Shown one piece after another: positions 9,124-18,738 of a stretch of 64,000 nt of DNA. The notes beneath the pieces were generated by a model. It was not told the origin of the DNA, ran no database searches, and saw nothing but the letters and a program-made list of their open reading frames with translations. The position numbers and the translations under genes are program-made. This stretch comes from Acinetobacter sp. Ac_5812 (GTDB lineage: Bacteria > Pseudomonadota > Gammaproteobacteria > Pseudomonadales > Moraxellaceae), in assembly GCF_013072695.1 (NCBI RefSeq), contig NZ_LXUK01000022.1, positions 242,964 to 306,963 on the forward strand, written 5' to 3'. The stretch's first letter is position 1; each line of letters begins with the position of its first letter.

Positions 9124-9474
9124 TTAAATCACTTTATTCAGAATTATCTTAACAAATTTTTGCGTAATTTTTGATAGAAAAATTTCATTAAAAAAACAGC
9201 TAAATTATTGAAAAAAACAGATAGAAACATCGGAAATAACTAAAAATAATTCTATTAATTGTGATAAACCCATGATAAGCTCGATGCGTTTTAGAAAGTT
9301 GTTTAATACAAATTAATTGTTTTAAACTCTATAACAAATGGATGTAACCGGAAATTGTTGATAGTTTTACAGAATGATTACAAGCTTTAAAATTATAAAT
9401 ATTTTAAAACCTTGTTGGCTCTGCTGTTTGCAACACCGGAAGGTCCTTATCTTTCAATATCTGAGGATTGACTT
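9124..9474. promoter_or_regulatory. Gap with divergent regulatory DNA and long leader of the cold-shock gene
   Basis: 351 bp without a gene, very AT-rich between the TusA-like gene and csp. The last ~100 bp before csp become more mixed, with GTTGGCTCTGCTGTTTGCAAC able to form a short hairpin and GAGGA as ribosome site just before ATG. Cold-shock genes commonly have long structured leaders; that this is one is inference. I do not assign exact promoter boxes. Confidence 0.45.
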
Positions 9475-9687
9475 ATGACAGCTCGTGAACAAGGCGTAGT
9501 AAAGTGGTTTAACGACACTAAAGGCTTTGGTTTTATTCAGCGTAATGGTGGTGATGACGTATTTGTTCATTTCCGCGCAATTATGGGTGATGGCCACCGT
9601 TCTTTACGTGACGGCCAACGCGTAGAATTCAGTGTTGTTCAAGGACAAAAAGGTTTCCAAGCTGAAAACGTTCAGCCTTTAGACTAA
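9475..9687 (+). CDS. Cold-shock domain protein (CspA family)
   Basis: A 70-residue single cold-shock domain that binds single-stranded RNA/DNA and acts as an RNA chaperone. RNP1 is KGFGFIQ (16-22) and RNP2 is VFVHF (29-33), both intact, with the usual [13 protein letters not shown] opening. The loop [14 protein letters not shown] matches CspA-type proteins. GAGGA lies upstream of the ATG. It is monocistronic, with a strong terminator 21 bp after the stop, then rhlB. Several csp paralogues exist in such genomes, so I leave the symbol empty. Confidence 0.95.
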   Translation: MTAREQGVVKWFNDTKGFGFIQRNGGDDVFVHFRAIMGDGHRSLRDGQRVEFSVVQGQKGFQAENVQPLD

Positions 9688-9708
9688 TTTGTTGCCTTAA
9701 CGCAATAA

Positions 9709-9741
9709 AAAACGCCCCAATCTTATTGGGGCGTTTTTATT
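9709..9741 (+). terminator. Intrinsic terminator of the cold-shock gene
   Basis: 12-bp stem AAAACGCCCCAA (9709-9720) / TTGGGGCGTTTT (9726-9737) with a five-base loop, then T-run. Confidence 0.9.
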
Positions 9742-9796
9742 TTTTATGGTTTATAATAATGACTTTCTTTTGGTCGTTGATGGTTCGAGAGCATAT

Positions 9797-10948
9797 ATGA
9801 CATCTGGTTTTGAAACCTTAAATTTACATCCGCAGTTGAAGAAAGCGATTGATGCTTTGGGTTTTACACAAATGACCCCAATTCAGCAAAAGGTTTTAAA
9901 ATATACATTAGCAGGGCATGATGCTATTGGTCGAGCACAAACAGGCACAGGAAAAACAGCTGCCTTTTTGGTTAGTGTGATCAATGATCTACTCAATAAT
10001 CCAGTTCAAGAGCAACGATTCCGTGGTGAGCCACGTGCGTTAATTTTAGCGCCGACACGCGAGTTGGCATTACAGATTGAAAGTGATGCGCAAGCATTAA
10101 CCAAGTTTTCAAACCTACATCTTGTGACCTTATTGGGCGGCGTAGATTTTGAAAAACAAAAGAAAATGTTGGATCGCAACTTTGTCGATATCATTGTTGC
10201 AACACCAGGTCGTTTGATCGATTTTGTGGAGCAAAAAGAAGTTTGGTTGGATAAAATTGAATTTCTGGTGATTGATGAAGCAGATCGTTTGTTGGATATG
10301 GGCTTTATTCCGTCCGTAAAAAGAATTGTTCGTTATTCGCCATTCAAGGAACAGCGTCAAACTTTAATGTTCTCTGCAACATTTAGCTATGATGTTTTGA
10401 ATCTTGCACGTCAATGGTTATTTGAGCCTGTAACGGTAGAAATTGAACCTGAACAAAAAACAAATAACGATGTTGAACAACGTGTGTATGTGGTTGCGAA
10501 GCAGGATAAATATAAGCTGTTACAAGAGATTCTTCGTGAAGAGCCAATTGATAAGGTGATGATTTTTGCGAATCGCCGTGATCAGGTTCGTCGTTTATAT
10601 GATCATTTAAAGCGTGATGGTTATAAGGTCGGAATGTTATCTGGTGAAATTGCACAAGATAAGCGTTTAAAGATGTTAGACCAATTCAAACAGGGTAAGA
10701 ATAATATTATGATTGCAACTGATGTTGCTGGTCGTGGTATTCATGTGGATGGTGTTTCGCATGTGATTAATTTTACCTTGCCTGAACAGTCGGATGACTA
10801 TGTACACCGTATTGGACGTACTGGGCGTGCCGGCGCGCAGGGTGTGAGTATCAGTTTCCTGTCTGAAGATGATGCATTCTATTTACCAGAAATTGAAAAA
10901 GCGATTGGTAAAAAATTACCATTAACGCGTTTAGAGGGGTATTGCTAA
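9797..10948 (+). CDS. rhlB: DEAD-box ATP-dependent RNA helicase (RhlB-like)
   Basis: Unwinds RNA; RhlB works with RNase E in the RNA degradosome. 383 residues with all DEAD motifs: Q motif region (FETL...GFTQMTPIQ), Walker A AQTGTGKT (47-54), PTRELA, TPGRL, DEAD in VIDEADRLLDMGF, SAT in MFSATFS, and the C-terminal helicase domain with ATDVAGRGIHVDGVSHVINF and HRIGRTGRAG. I start at the ATG at 9797 because the protein then begins directly at the family core; an upstream in-frame start at 9746 falls next to the preceding terminator. No long basic tail, so RhlB rather than RhlE is favoured. Ends at its own terminator. Confidence 0.88.
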   Translation: MTSGFETLNLHPQLKKAIDALGFTQMTPIQQKVLKYTLAGHDAIGRAQTGTGKTAAFLVSVINDLLNNPVQEQRFRGEPRALILAPTRELALQIESDAQALTKFSNLHLVTLLGGVDFEKQKKMLDRNFVDIIVATPGRLIDFVEQKEVWLDKIEFLVIDEADRLLDMGFIPSVKRIVRYSPFKEQRQTLMFSATFSYDVLNLARQWLFEPVTVEIEPEQKTNNDVEQRVYVVAKQDKYKLLQEILREEPIDKVMIFANRRDQVRRLYDHLKRDGYKVGMLSGEIAQDKRLKMLDQFKQGKNNIMIATDVAGRGIHVDGVSHVINFTLPEQSDDYVHRIGRTGRAGAQGVSISFLSEDDAFYLPEIEKAIGKKLPLTRLEGYC

Positions 10949-10996
10949 GCCTTGATCCATTTTATCGGATGTATTTAAGCGCAATATCTTTTAAGG

Positions 10997-11030
10997 AAAA
11001 GGCCAAATCATACTGTGATTTGGCCTTTTT
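10997..11030 (+). terminator. rhlB intrinsic terminator
   Basis: Perfect stem AAAAGGCCAAATCA (from 10997) / TGATTTGGCCTTTT with five-base loop, then T. Confidence 0.9.
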
Positions 11031-11158
11031 GATTATTTAGTCAGAATAACAACTCAAATTACACAAAAGATTGAAGATTTTTTTATAATTACTGTGATTA
11101 TTTGCTGAATTGAAATAGATCAGCATGTAGAATATGGCGCATTACCTGGGAGGATATT

Positions 11159-12196
11159 ATGGCTCTAATTTCAATGCGCCAGCTCTTGGATCACGCTGCA
11201 GAACATAACTACGGCGTACCAGCGTTTAACGTAAACAACTTAGAACAAATGCGCGCAATCATGCTCGCAGCAGATGCAACGAATTCACCTGTTATCGTGC
11301 AAGCTTCGGCTGGTGCGCGTAAATATGCCGGTGCACCATTCTTACGTCATCTTATTTTAGCTGCGATTGAAGAGTGGCCACATATTCCAGTGGTAATGCA
11401 TCAAGATCATGGTACAAGTCCTGATATTTGTCAGCGTTCAATCCAGTTGGGCTTTAGCTCAGTCATGATGGATGGTTCATTGGGTGAAGATGGTAAAACA
11501 CCAACATCATACGACTACAATGTTGATGTAACACGTCGAGTGGTGTCTATTGCACATGCATGTGGTGTTTCAGTTGAAGGTGAGATTGGTTGCTTAGGTA
11601 GCCTTGAAACTGGTATGGCGGGTGAAGAAGATGGTGTGGGTGCAGAAGGCGTACTTGACCACTCTCAGCTGTTAACTTCTGTTGAAGAAGCAACTCAGTT
11701 TGTTGCTGATACCAATGTTGATGCTTTGGCGATTGCTGTCGGTACTTCGCACGGTGCGTACAAGTTTACACGTCCACCTACAGGCGATATCTTGGCAATT
11801 GACCGCATTAAAGAAATTCATGCTGCATTACCAAATACGCATCTTGTAATGCATGGTTCAAGCTCAGTACCGCAAGAGTGGTTGGCTGTGATTAACCAGT
11901 ATGGTGGTGATATTAAAGAAACTTATGGCGTACCTGTAGATCAGCTTGTAGAAGCGATTAAGCATGGTGTGCGTAAGATTAATATTGATACCGATTTACG
12001 TTTGGCTTCTACTGGCGCAATGCGTCGTATGATGGCTGAAAAACCAAGTGAATTTGACCCGCGTAAATTCTTTGGTGAAACAGTTGAAGCAATGAAGCAA
12101 ATCTGTGTGGATCGTTATAATTCATTTGGTACATCAGGTAATGCGGATAAGATTCGTCCAATTTCTCTAGAGAAAATGGTTGATCGTTACAAATAA
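11159..12196 (+). CDS. fba: Class II fructose-bisphosphate aldolase
   Basis: Zinc-dependent aldolase joining or splitting fructose 1,6-bisphosphate and the two triose phosphates, used here probably in gluconeogenesis. 345 residues, the length of the subtype named after the Calvin cycle enzyme. Zinc and substrate residues appear in [37 protein letters not shown] and [10 protein letters not shown], followed by [15 protein letters not shown] strong GGGAGG ribosome site lies 5 bp before the ATG. Monocistronic, flanked by terminators. Codon use suggests good expression. Assignment firm. Confidence 0.96.
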   Translation: MALISMRQLLDHAAEHNYGVPAFNVNNLEQMRAIMLAADATNSPVIVQASAGARKYAGAPFLRHLILAAIEEWPHIPVVMHQDHGTSPDICQRSIQLGFSSVMMDGSLGEDGKTPTSYDYNVDVTRRVVSIAHACGVSVEGEIGCLGSLETGMAGEEDGVGAEGVLDHSQLLTSVEEATQFVADTNVDALAIAVGTSHGAYKFTRPPTGDILAIDRIKEIHAALPNTHLVMHGSSSVPQEWLAVINQYGGDIKETYGVPVDQLVEAIKHGVRKINIDTDLRLASTGAMRRMMAEKPSEFDPRKFFGETVEAMKQICVDRYNSFGTSGNADKIRPISLEKMVDRYK

Positions 12197-12211
12197 TCAA
12201 TTTGTAATATG

Positions 12212-12243
12212 AAAAAAATAGCGGCAATTGCCGCTATTTTTTT
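12212..12243 (+). terminator. fba intrinsic terminator
   Basis: 14-bp stem AAAAAAATAGCGGC (12212-12225) / GCCGCTATTTTTTT (12230-12243) around AATT. Confidence 0.9.
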
Positions 12244-12261
12244 GCCTTTAACTTCAGGAAT

Positions 12262-12290
12262 AAAAATGCCAGCGAATTGCTGGCATTTTT
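12262..12290. terminator. Second hairpin terminator, shared fba/surA
   Basis: AAAAATGCCAGC (12262-12273) / GCTGGCATTTTT (12279-12290), loop GAATT. The A/T-flanked stem can stop transcription both ways; for surA on the minus strand it lies 12 bp after the stop. Confidence 0.85.
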
Positions 12291-12301
12291 ATTTAGCACA
12301 T

Positions 12302-13615
12302 TTATTTTTGCTGTGCTTTTGAGTCTAAGTTGGCATCTTTGATTTCAACATAGGCATTGGCACGAAGTTCACGCATCCAGCTATCCACTTCGGTATCGAA
12401 CTGACGTTCACCTAAGATCTGGCGTGCCATACGTTCTTGAACTTCTTTGGTCATATCCTGTTCACGAGTATCCATGACTTGTAAGATATGCCAACCGAAT
12501 TGACTTTGGAATGGCTTACTGATTTGACCAACAGGTGTTTCTTTCATCACCTTTTCAAATTCAGGTACCATTACGCCTGGACTTACCCAACCTAAGCTAC
12601 CACCATCCCGCGCAGAGCCTGTGTCATTTGAATAGGTTGCAGCAAGTGTTGCGAAATCTTCACCCGCTTTAGCACGGTTGTATAGGCTATCGATCATTTG
12701 CTTAGCACGATCTATGCTTACAACTTCAGACGGTTGGATCAGGATATGGCGTGTCTGGTATTGAGAGACTAATGCTTTTTGTTCGTTTTGCTTACGTTCA
12801 AGTAGTTTTAAGACATGTACACCATCACGAACATTGATTAACTCGGTGGTTTGTCCAACTTGAAGTGGGGCAATACGTGCTGAGAGTTCCGTTGGAATTT
12901 CTGATAATGAACGGAAACCCATGTCAGCACCATCGACTTTCACTGAAGCTGTTGATAGCTTAGAGCTAATCGATTTGGTGTCATCACTTGTTGTGAGGGA
13001 TTGTTTTACCTGTTGCGCGACTTGCTGTACTTCATTGTTATTTTCACCTGAAATGCGCATGTGAATAACATGAACTTGAGTACCTAGTGCAGCTTGACCT
13101 TCTGGGGAGTTCAAAAAGTTTTCAACATCATGATCACTGATTTTAATGCGTGACATCACTTGTTGCTGACGTAAACGACCAATGGCTAAGTCTTCTGCGA
13201 CACGGTTGCGCAAGTTTTCATATGTACCTGGTGCAATTGCATCTAACTTTTGTTGAAATGCTTCAAGAGTATTTGCACCTGATTGATTTGCAACTTTTAG
13301 TACAGCAGCATTTAAGCTCTTTTCATCAGGCTTAATGCCATAACGCTTCACTTGCTCTAATTGAGCTTGGCGAATGATGAGTTGATCAAGCACTTGCATT
13401 TGTAAATACTGTTGTGGAGGAACAGTTTTGTTTTGTGCTTTCAACTGGTGTTCTGTTTCAGCAATCCCTTGTTCTAAATCACTTTTCAGAATGACACTAC
13501 TATCTACAATGGCAACAACCTCATCCGTAGGTTGTGCAAAGCTTTGCATTGATGAAGAAATTAGGGCAGCGAGAACAGTTGCTTTAAAGATATGTTGAAA
13601 AGGTTTTATCTTCAT
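12302..13615 (-). CDS. surA: Periplasmic chaperone / peptidyl-prolyl isomerase SurA
   Basis: Periplasmic chaperone that carries outer-membrane beta-barrel proteins, including LptD, to the BAM complex. 437 residues: signal peptide (MKIKPFQHIFKATVLAALISSSMQSFAQ), SurA N-domain with DEVVAIVDSSVILKSDLEQ, a degenerate first parvulin domain, and a second parvulin domain with RHILIQPSE...DTGSARDGGSLGWVSPG and FQSQFGWHILQV. The ATG at 13615 overlaps the lptD stop (TAATG), indicating translational coupling; a TTG five codons earlier lies inside lptD. The lptD-surA order is conserved and fits a client-chaperone pair. Confidence 0.95.
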   Translation of the reverse strand: MKIKPFQHIFKATVLAALISSSMQSFAQPTDEVVAIVDSSVILKSDLEQGIAETEHQLKAQNKTVPPQQYLQMQVLDQLIIRQAQLEQVKRYGIKPDEKSLNAAVLKVANQSGANTLEAFQQKLDAIAPGTYENLRNRVAEDLAIGRLRQQQVMSRIKISDHDVENFLNSPEGQAALGTQVHVIHMRISGENNNEVQQVAQQVKQSLTTSDDTKSISSKLSTASVKVDGADMGFRSLSEIPTELSARIAPLQVGQTTELINVRDGVHVLKLLERKQNEQKALVSQYQTRHILIQPSEVVSIDRAKQMIDSLYNRAKAGEDFATLAATYSNDTGSARDGGSLGWVSPGVMVPEFEKVMKETPVGQISKPFQSQFGWHILQVMDTREQDMTKEVQERMARQILGERQFDTEVDSWMRELRANAYVEIKDANLDSKAQQK

Positions 13616-16089
13616 TAACGTTGTGTCCAAGATTGATTAATTTTGTTGAAACCTAAAACTCTGTTTTCTAGGAGAGAAGCAAGCTTATTGTTTAAAGCAC
13701 CGAGACCTTTTAGGGTGAATTCAGCCATAACAGCATTCTTTTTACGAACGCCTGGGGTGTTTGGATCATCCAAATCGTTATAGTAAGAACGTCCATAGAC
13801 TGAAACAGCCCAACAACATGACTCGTAATTTACACCAAGTAAATATTCACGCATCACATTGTTGTCAATGTCGTATTGAGCATGACCCATAATACGCCAA
13901 TTGTCTTTTACAGGTTGTATAAAGGATGCAACAACTTGGTCATAAGAATCTTGTCGATCTGGGATATCTTTGCGGTAAAAATAGCCTAAGTTGTAAAGAT
14001 TACCTTTGTCACCCGTATAGTAAGCTTGGAAATCTCGCTGTGCATTTTCGCCATTCGACATCCAAGCAGAGTTGGAGGTGATGGTAACGTTCTGATTAAG
14101 CTGGCTTGATAAGCTTACAATCGGCCCTGTACGTGTTTGGGTGTCAAACTCATCAAGTTTTTCATTCAAACTGACACGACGGTCACTAAAGTAATAACTC
14201 TGACCAATACTTGCTTTAATGCGCTCTAGGCCTTCAGTATCCAGCAAGCTATAAGTCACACCGAGCGACAAGAAGTTATTGTCATCTAGACGGTCATGCC
14301 CGTAGAAGCGATATGGGTTGAACAGTTGATCATAGTTGATCGATGCTGTGGTCGAATCAAAGTTTGGATGATCATCTTGGTTCTTATAAGGTGAGTACGC
14401 ATAGAAAGCACGAGGAGAAATACTTTGTAAGTATTTACCTTCTTTTTCGAATGTTAAGCCCGTAGCAAGCGTGAATTGAGGTACAACAACAGATTTTTCT
14501 AAATCATCAGAAGCAGACAGTCCACGGCCTTCTTTTGAATCTTGATCGTAGAAGGTGTTAATACTACGTACAGAGACTTCTGGAACGACATAGAACCAAG
14601 AAGGGGTTAAATAGTTGTAGCGAACTGCAAACTGGTTGTAGATACGCGTACCACTTGACTCTAGCGCGGAACCATCATCCACAGACTTTTTGAAATAAGC
14701 GGTATCGTTATTAAACTCGTATTGTAGACCTTGTGGATCACCCGTAATGTAATTTAATAAGAATTGTGGAAGTCGAGCATAAGGCTTATCGACATCTTTA
14801 ATCGTTTTATCTAGAGTTTGGAAATCTTCAACCTTTAACTGAGCTTTAAGGCCAGGAATCCCATTTTGGTAATTCAGTTCCCAAGCACGGCGTAAATTTA
14901 GATCGGTTCGCGTGTTCGGATTATTATTGAAGTCTGCGAAGTAATCTTTATCTGAAGCGTAGTTATATTCTAAATTGGTTGACCATTGATTATCGATTTT
15001 CCAATTGTGAACAAAATGAAGGTCATCACGTGCTTCACCACCATATTGATCGTCTTTGGCGATATAGCCACCCCAAATACGACCTGAACCAAAGTTTTCA
15101 GTCATATAGCGGAAGTCTGCATCTAATTTCGGGCCACGTTTGCTCATGTAGCTCGGGGTGAGTGTGAGATCATAGTTTGGCGCAAGATTGAGATAAACAG
15201 GGGTGATTAACTGCGCACCACCATCATTGCTATAGCCAAAATTTGGACTCAATAAACCAGTCGTACGTCGGTCATCAATCGGAAAGTTGAAATATGGAAC
15301 TGCAAGTATAGGTACATCTTTAACATAAAGCTTGGTGCCGCGGGTTACACCGCGGCCTGTATCTTGGTTTAGCTCAATTTCTTTGGCCTGGATTTTCCAT
15401 GCAGGTTTTTGCTCAGGGGGACAAGCTGTATAGCTCGCGTCCTTGAAAATGACTAAATTCTGATTTTCCCGCTTTATTTGATTGGCATGACCATGTGCAT
15501 GCTGTTGCTCAGAGATATAGAAACTATTGTTTAAATCACCGGTCTGGGTTTTTAAATTATAGTTAATCGCATCACTTTGAGTGAGTAATCCTGATTGAGC
15601 AACTTGAACGCGACCTTCAGCATTGGCAAATGTTTGTGTCGAATCGATTGTAACTTGATCGGCACGAATAGTTCGGCCTTCTTGATCAATGACAACATTG
15701 CCTTGTAAAACAGAATCACCTGTCGGGTTGTAATGTCCATAATCAGCGGTGAGCACAGAAGTGGTCGTATTTGCATTACCTGCCTTTGTTTCAGGGTTGA
15801 TTGGAGTGACCCAAGTCCCTTGGCAAAATGAAGAGCTTAAATAACGATTGTCACGTAATTGCGCTTCTGGTGCAGATTTATCTACATAATATTGCTGGAA
15901 GAAACTTTCCCCAGGATAACTTTCTTGATTTTGCTGTTCTTGATTCTGTCGAATGGCAGCTTTGAGCTGTTTATTGTCAAGCGTAGAGACAGCATCAGCT
16001 GGTGCCGCGAAACTTGATTGGATCGAGCCGCCACATAAGAGTGTCAAAATAGCTGTTGCTAAAGGATTAAATTTAAACTGATGTTTCAT
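13615..16089 (-). CDS. lptD: LPS-assembly outer-membrane protein LptD
   Basis: Beta-barrel translocon that inserts lipopolysaccharide or lipooligosaccharide into the outer leaflet with LptE. 824 residues: signal peptide ending near SSFAAPADA, an OstA-type N-domain (ADYGHYNPTGDSVLQGNVVIDQ...), then a long barrel rich in alternating aromatic strands. Cysteines match the family disulfide pattern: one in FCQGTWVTP, one in YTACPPEQ and the late pair in YESCCWAV. The ATG at 16089 starts a clean signal peptide; a TTG five codons earlier is less likely. It is co-transcribed with surA, which starts on its stop codon. Confidence 0.96.
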   Translation of the reverse strand: MKHQFKFNPLATAILTLLCGGSIQSSFAAPADAVSTLDNKQLKAAIRQNQEQQNQESYPGESFFQQYYVDKSAPEAQLRDNRYLSSSFCQGTWVTPINPETKAGNANTTTSVLTADYGHYNPTGDSVLQGNVVIDQEGRTIRADQVTIDSTQTFANAEGRVQVAQSGLLTQSDAINYNLKTQTGDLNNSFYISEQQHAHGHANQIKRENQNLVIFKDASYTACPPEQKPAWKIQAKEIELNQDTGRGVTRGTKLYVKDVPILAVPYFNFPIDDRRTTGLLSPNFGYSNDGGAQLITPVYLNLAPNYDLTLTPSYMSKRGPKLDADFRYMTENFGSGRIWGGYIAKDDQYGGEARDDLHFVHNWKIDNQWSTNLEYNYASDKDYFADFNNNPNTRTDLNLRRAWELNYQNGIPGLKAQLKVEDFQTLDKTIKDVDKPYARLPQFLLNYITGDPQGLQYEFNNDTAYFKKSVDDGSALESSGTRIYNQFAVRYNYLTPSWFYVVPEVSVRSINTFYDQDSKEGRGLSASDDLEKSVVVPQFTLATGLTFEKEGKYLQSISPRAFYAYSPYKNQDDHPNFDSTTASINYDQLFNPYRFYGHDRLDDNNFLSLGVTYSLLDTEGLERIKASIGQSYYFSDRRVSLNEKLDEFDTQTRTGPIVSLSSQLNQNVTITSNSAWMSNGENAQRDFQAYYTGDKGNLYNLGYFYRKDIPDRQDSYDQVVASFIQPVKDNWRIMGHAQYDIDNNVMREYLLGVNYESCCWAVSVYGRSYYNDLDDPNTPGVRKKNAVMAEFTLKGLGALNNKLASLLENRVLGFNKINQSWTQR

Positions 16090-16207
16090 TGTCTCATTAA
16101 CCAATACGCTAATTCACAATTAATTATTGTCGCATCATAGAGAAAAAGTTGATAAGTGGCTACACTTAAGCTTTCAAAATCTCAGCTAGTTTTAGATTTT
16201 ATTGCAA

Positions 16208-17221
16208 ATGAATACACAACGTGAACAATTGATACAAACTTGGCTTCAAGCCACTCTACAATCTGATCAATTTGAGATCAGCTTTTTGGCAGGAGATGCA
16301 AGCTTTCGCCGCTATGCGCGAATTAAGTTACAAAACAAAACATACATGCTCATGGATGCGCCTCCTGAAAAAGAAGATTGTGCACCATTTGTCAGTATTG
16401 ATGAGTTTTTTGACAAAAATGGTGTGCGTGTTCCGCATATTGTTGCGAAAGACTTAACTTTGGGACTGCTGTTATTGGAAGATTTCGGGGATGTCGTGTT
16501 ATCAACATTACTCAATGATCAAACAGTAGATCAATATTATGCTCAAAGTTTTAAGCAGTTGATTGAATTGCAGCAGGTCGATGGTGATGCGCAATTGCCA
16601 GCTTATTCTTATGAAAAGTTAATGACTGAAATGCGTTTGCTTACAGACTGGATGTTGCCTTCATTGAACATTCAACCGACAGAGCAGCAGTTGGAAACGA
16701 TTGAGCAGGCATTTGATTTCCTTGCGATTGAAGCAACTCAGCAGCCACAAGTGATCGTACATCGTGACTTCCATAGTCGTAATTTGATGAAAATCGAAAA
16801 TGAGCAAGAGCTTGGTGTAATTGACTTTCAAGATGCAGTGGTCGGTGCAGATACCTACGATCTCATTTCGATTACGCGTGATGCCTATGTGCAGTGGAAT
16901 GCTGGGCGTGTCTACGAATGGTTTGAAGTGTTCTATAACTTATTGCCAGCAGCAGCGAAAGAAAATCGTAGTTTTGAGCAGTTCAAGCGAGATGCAGATC
17001 TGATGGCGATCCAACGTCACCTGAAAATCTTGGGTATTTTTGTGCGTCTATTTGAACGTGATGGCAAATCAGGTTATTTAAAAGATTTACCGCGTGTGAT
17101 GTGGTATTTGCTTGAAGAAAGCCAAGGTTATGATGAACTGAATGATTTTATGCAGTTTATTCGTGACATCGTAATGCCGAAGTTTATTGAAAAATATGGT
17201 GATTACGAGGTTGCAGCATAA
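16208..17221 (+). CDS. amgK: Anomeric MurNAc/GlcNAc kinase AmgK
   Basis: A 337-residue kinase of the aminoglycoside phosphotransferase fold. The catalytic loop VIVHRDFHSRNLM and DFG-like IDFQDAVVGADTYDLIS are clear; the N-lobe GDASFRRYARI and LLLEDFGDVVL match AmgK. AmgK phosphorylates N-acetylmuramic acid at carbon 1, the first step of the peptidoglycan recycling route known in Pseudomonas putida that bypasses de novo synthesis. The next gene is MurU, the following enzyme, and overlaps by one base (TAATG), which makes this reading much stronger than generic 'phosphotransferase'. The ATG at 16208 is preferred over a TTG at 16202. Confidence 0.9.
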   Translation: MNTQREQLIQTWLQATLQSDQFEISFLAGDASFRRYARIKLQNKTYMLMDAPPEKEDCAPFVSIDEFFDKNGVRVPHIVAKDLTLGLLLLEDFGDVVLSTLLNDQTVDQYYAQSFKQLIELQQVDGDAQLPAYSYEKLMTEMRLLTDWMLPSLNIQPTEQQLETIEQAFDFLAIEATQQPQVIVHRDFHSRNLMKIENEQELGVIDFQDAVVGADTYDLISITRDAYVQWNAGRVYEWFEVFYNLLPAAAKENRSFEQFKRDADLMAIQRHLKILGIFVRLFERDGKSGYLKDLPRVMWYLLEESQGYDELNDFMQFIRDIVMPKFIEKYGDYEVAA

Positions 17222-17910
17222 TGAAAGCAATGATTCTTGCGGCTGGTCTTGGTAATCGTATGCGACCATTGACCTTGCATACGCCAAAACCTTTACTGGA
17301 AGTCGGTGGTAAGCCATTGATTGTTTGGCATATTGAGAAGTTGAAAAAAATAGGCGTCACCGAGATTGTCATTAATACGGCTTGGTTGGGTGAAAAACTT
17401 GCTGCTGCTTTAGGTGATGGCTCTCAATTTGGTGTCACTATTTTGTGGTCACACGAAGGTGAAGGCTTGGAAACAGCAGGCGGCATTATTAATGCTTTGC
17501 CATTGTTGGGTGATGAACCTTTTATTTTGGTCAATGGTGATGTCTGGACCACAATGGATTTTTCTTCATTGTTAAATGTTCAGTTGGAAGATAAACAAGC
17601 ACATTTAGTCTTGGTTGAAAATCCACCTCAGCACTTAAAAGGTGACTTTATCCTAGCGCATGATTTAGCTTACACTTTTGAGCAAGAGCAATTGGGTGAA
17701 GCCTTAACTTATAGTGGTGTTGCTGTTTTTGCACCACAGATGTTTGCAGGTTTGGAAAGTGGCAAACGACATTTAGCGCCATTATTGAAACAAGCCATGC
17801 AGCAGCAGCAAGTTTCGGCTGAAAAGTTGCAAGGAATTTGGGTGGATGTTGGTACACCTGAGCGTTTAGAGCAGCTTGATCAACAAATCAAGAAGGGCGC
17901 ATTCGCATAA
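17221..17910 (+). CDS. murU: MurNAc-1-phosphate uridylyltransferase MurU
   Basis: A 229-residue sugar nucleotidyltransferase. The signature MKAMILAAGLGNRMRPLTLHTPKPLL at the N-terminus binds UTP; FILVNGDVWTTMDF holds the metal Asp; the end GIWVDVGTPERLEQLD is typical. MurU makes UDP-MurNAc from MurNAc 1-phosphate, completing salvage with AmgK. Its ATG overlaps the amgK stop. The size is short for a glucose-1-phosphate thymidylyltransferase, and the AmgK partner settles the call. Confidence 0.9.
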   Translation: MKAMILAAGLGNRMRPLTLHTPKPLLEVGGKPLIVWHIEKLKKIGVTEIVINTAWLGEKLAAALGDGSQFGVTILWSHEGEGLETAGGIINALPLLGDEPFILVNGDVWTTMDFSSLLNVQLEDKQAHLVLVENPPQHLKGDFILAHDLAYTFEQEQLGEALTYSGVAVFAPQMFAGLESGKRHLAPLLKQAMQQQQVSAEKLQGIWVDVGTPERLEQLDQQIKKGAFA

Positions 17911-18084
17911 TAAAAAATGCTTTGTCTATCTGTGATTTGCATAAGAAAAGACAAAAACTTAAAGGATTGTGCAGTTTATCATGCTTGTGAATGATTAACT
18001 GCATAATCGTTCAACAAGTCCTGCTGTGCCTTGTATCAGAAATCGGTATACTGCACAGCAAGTTTATCGAGATGTCGCACTGTT

Positions 18085-18720
18085 ATGCATCCTTTTTTTC
18101 AAGAATTAAAGCAAGGTAGCCAAGCTTTAGGTCTTAACCTAAGTGAAGAAGCCCTAACACTCTTATTGAAATATCAAGATGCGCTAGTGCTATGGAATAA
18201 GGCATACAATTTAACGGCGATCCGCGAGCCGAAAGAAATGTTGGTTAAACATTTATTAGATAGTTTAAGTATCTTAAATGATTTGCCCCAAGGCCGTTTG
18301 TTAGATGTAGGTACGGGCGGTGGTATGCCGGGCATGATCATTGCATTATGCCAACCAGAACGTTCTTGTGTACTGTTAGATTCGAATGGGAAAAAGATTC
18401 GTTTCCTGAAGCAATTTATTGCAGACTTAAAACTGAAAAATGTAATTGCAGTTCAAACACGTGTTGAAAATGAAGACAGCATTGGAGAACTTGGTCAGTT
18501 TGATGTCATTACAAGTCGAGCATTTGCTTCTTTGACTGATTTTGTTGATGCAGCACAACCTTATATGCATGAGCAAAGTATCATTGCTGCAATGAAAGGT
18601 TTGATCCCAGAGGATGAAGTTGAGCAGATGAAAGATCAGTATTCATGTAAGATCATTGAACTGCGTGTGCCGAGATTGGATGAACAGCGTCACTTACTTT
18701 TACTTCAACGTATTCAATAA
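18085..18720 (+). CDS. rsmG: 16S rRNA m7G527 methyltransferase RsmG (GidB)
   Basis: Methylates G527 of 16S rRNA using S-adenosylmethionine. 211 residues; the SAM-binding loop LLDVGTGGGMPGMIIA, then CVLLDSNGKKIRFL, VITSRAFASL and GLIPEDEVEQM are as in RsmG. The ATG at 18085 begins MHPFFQELKQGSQALGL, the proper start; an upstream in-frame start would add 18 unlike residues. parA follows 18 bp later, so rsmG-parA-parB is probably one unit, the order often found near chromosome origins. Confidence 0.95.
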   Translation: MHPFFQELKQGSQALGLNLSEEALTLLLKYQDALVLWNKAYNLTAIREPKEMLVKHLLDSLSILNDLPQGRLLDVGTGGGMPGMIIALCQPERSCVLLDSNGKKIRFLKQFIADLKLKNVIAVQTRVENEDSIGELGQFDVITSRAFASLTDFVDAAQPYMHEQSIIAAMKGLIPEDEVEQMKDQYSCKIIELRVPRLDEQRHLLLLQRIQ

Positions 18721-18738
18721 AAAATATTAAGGGTAGTC

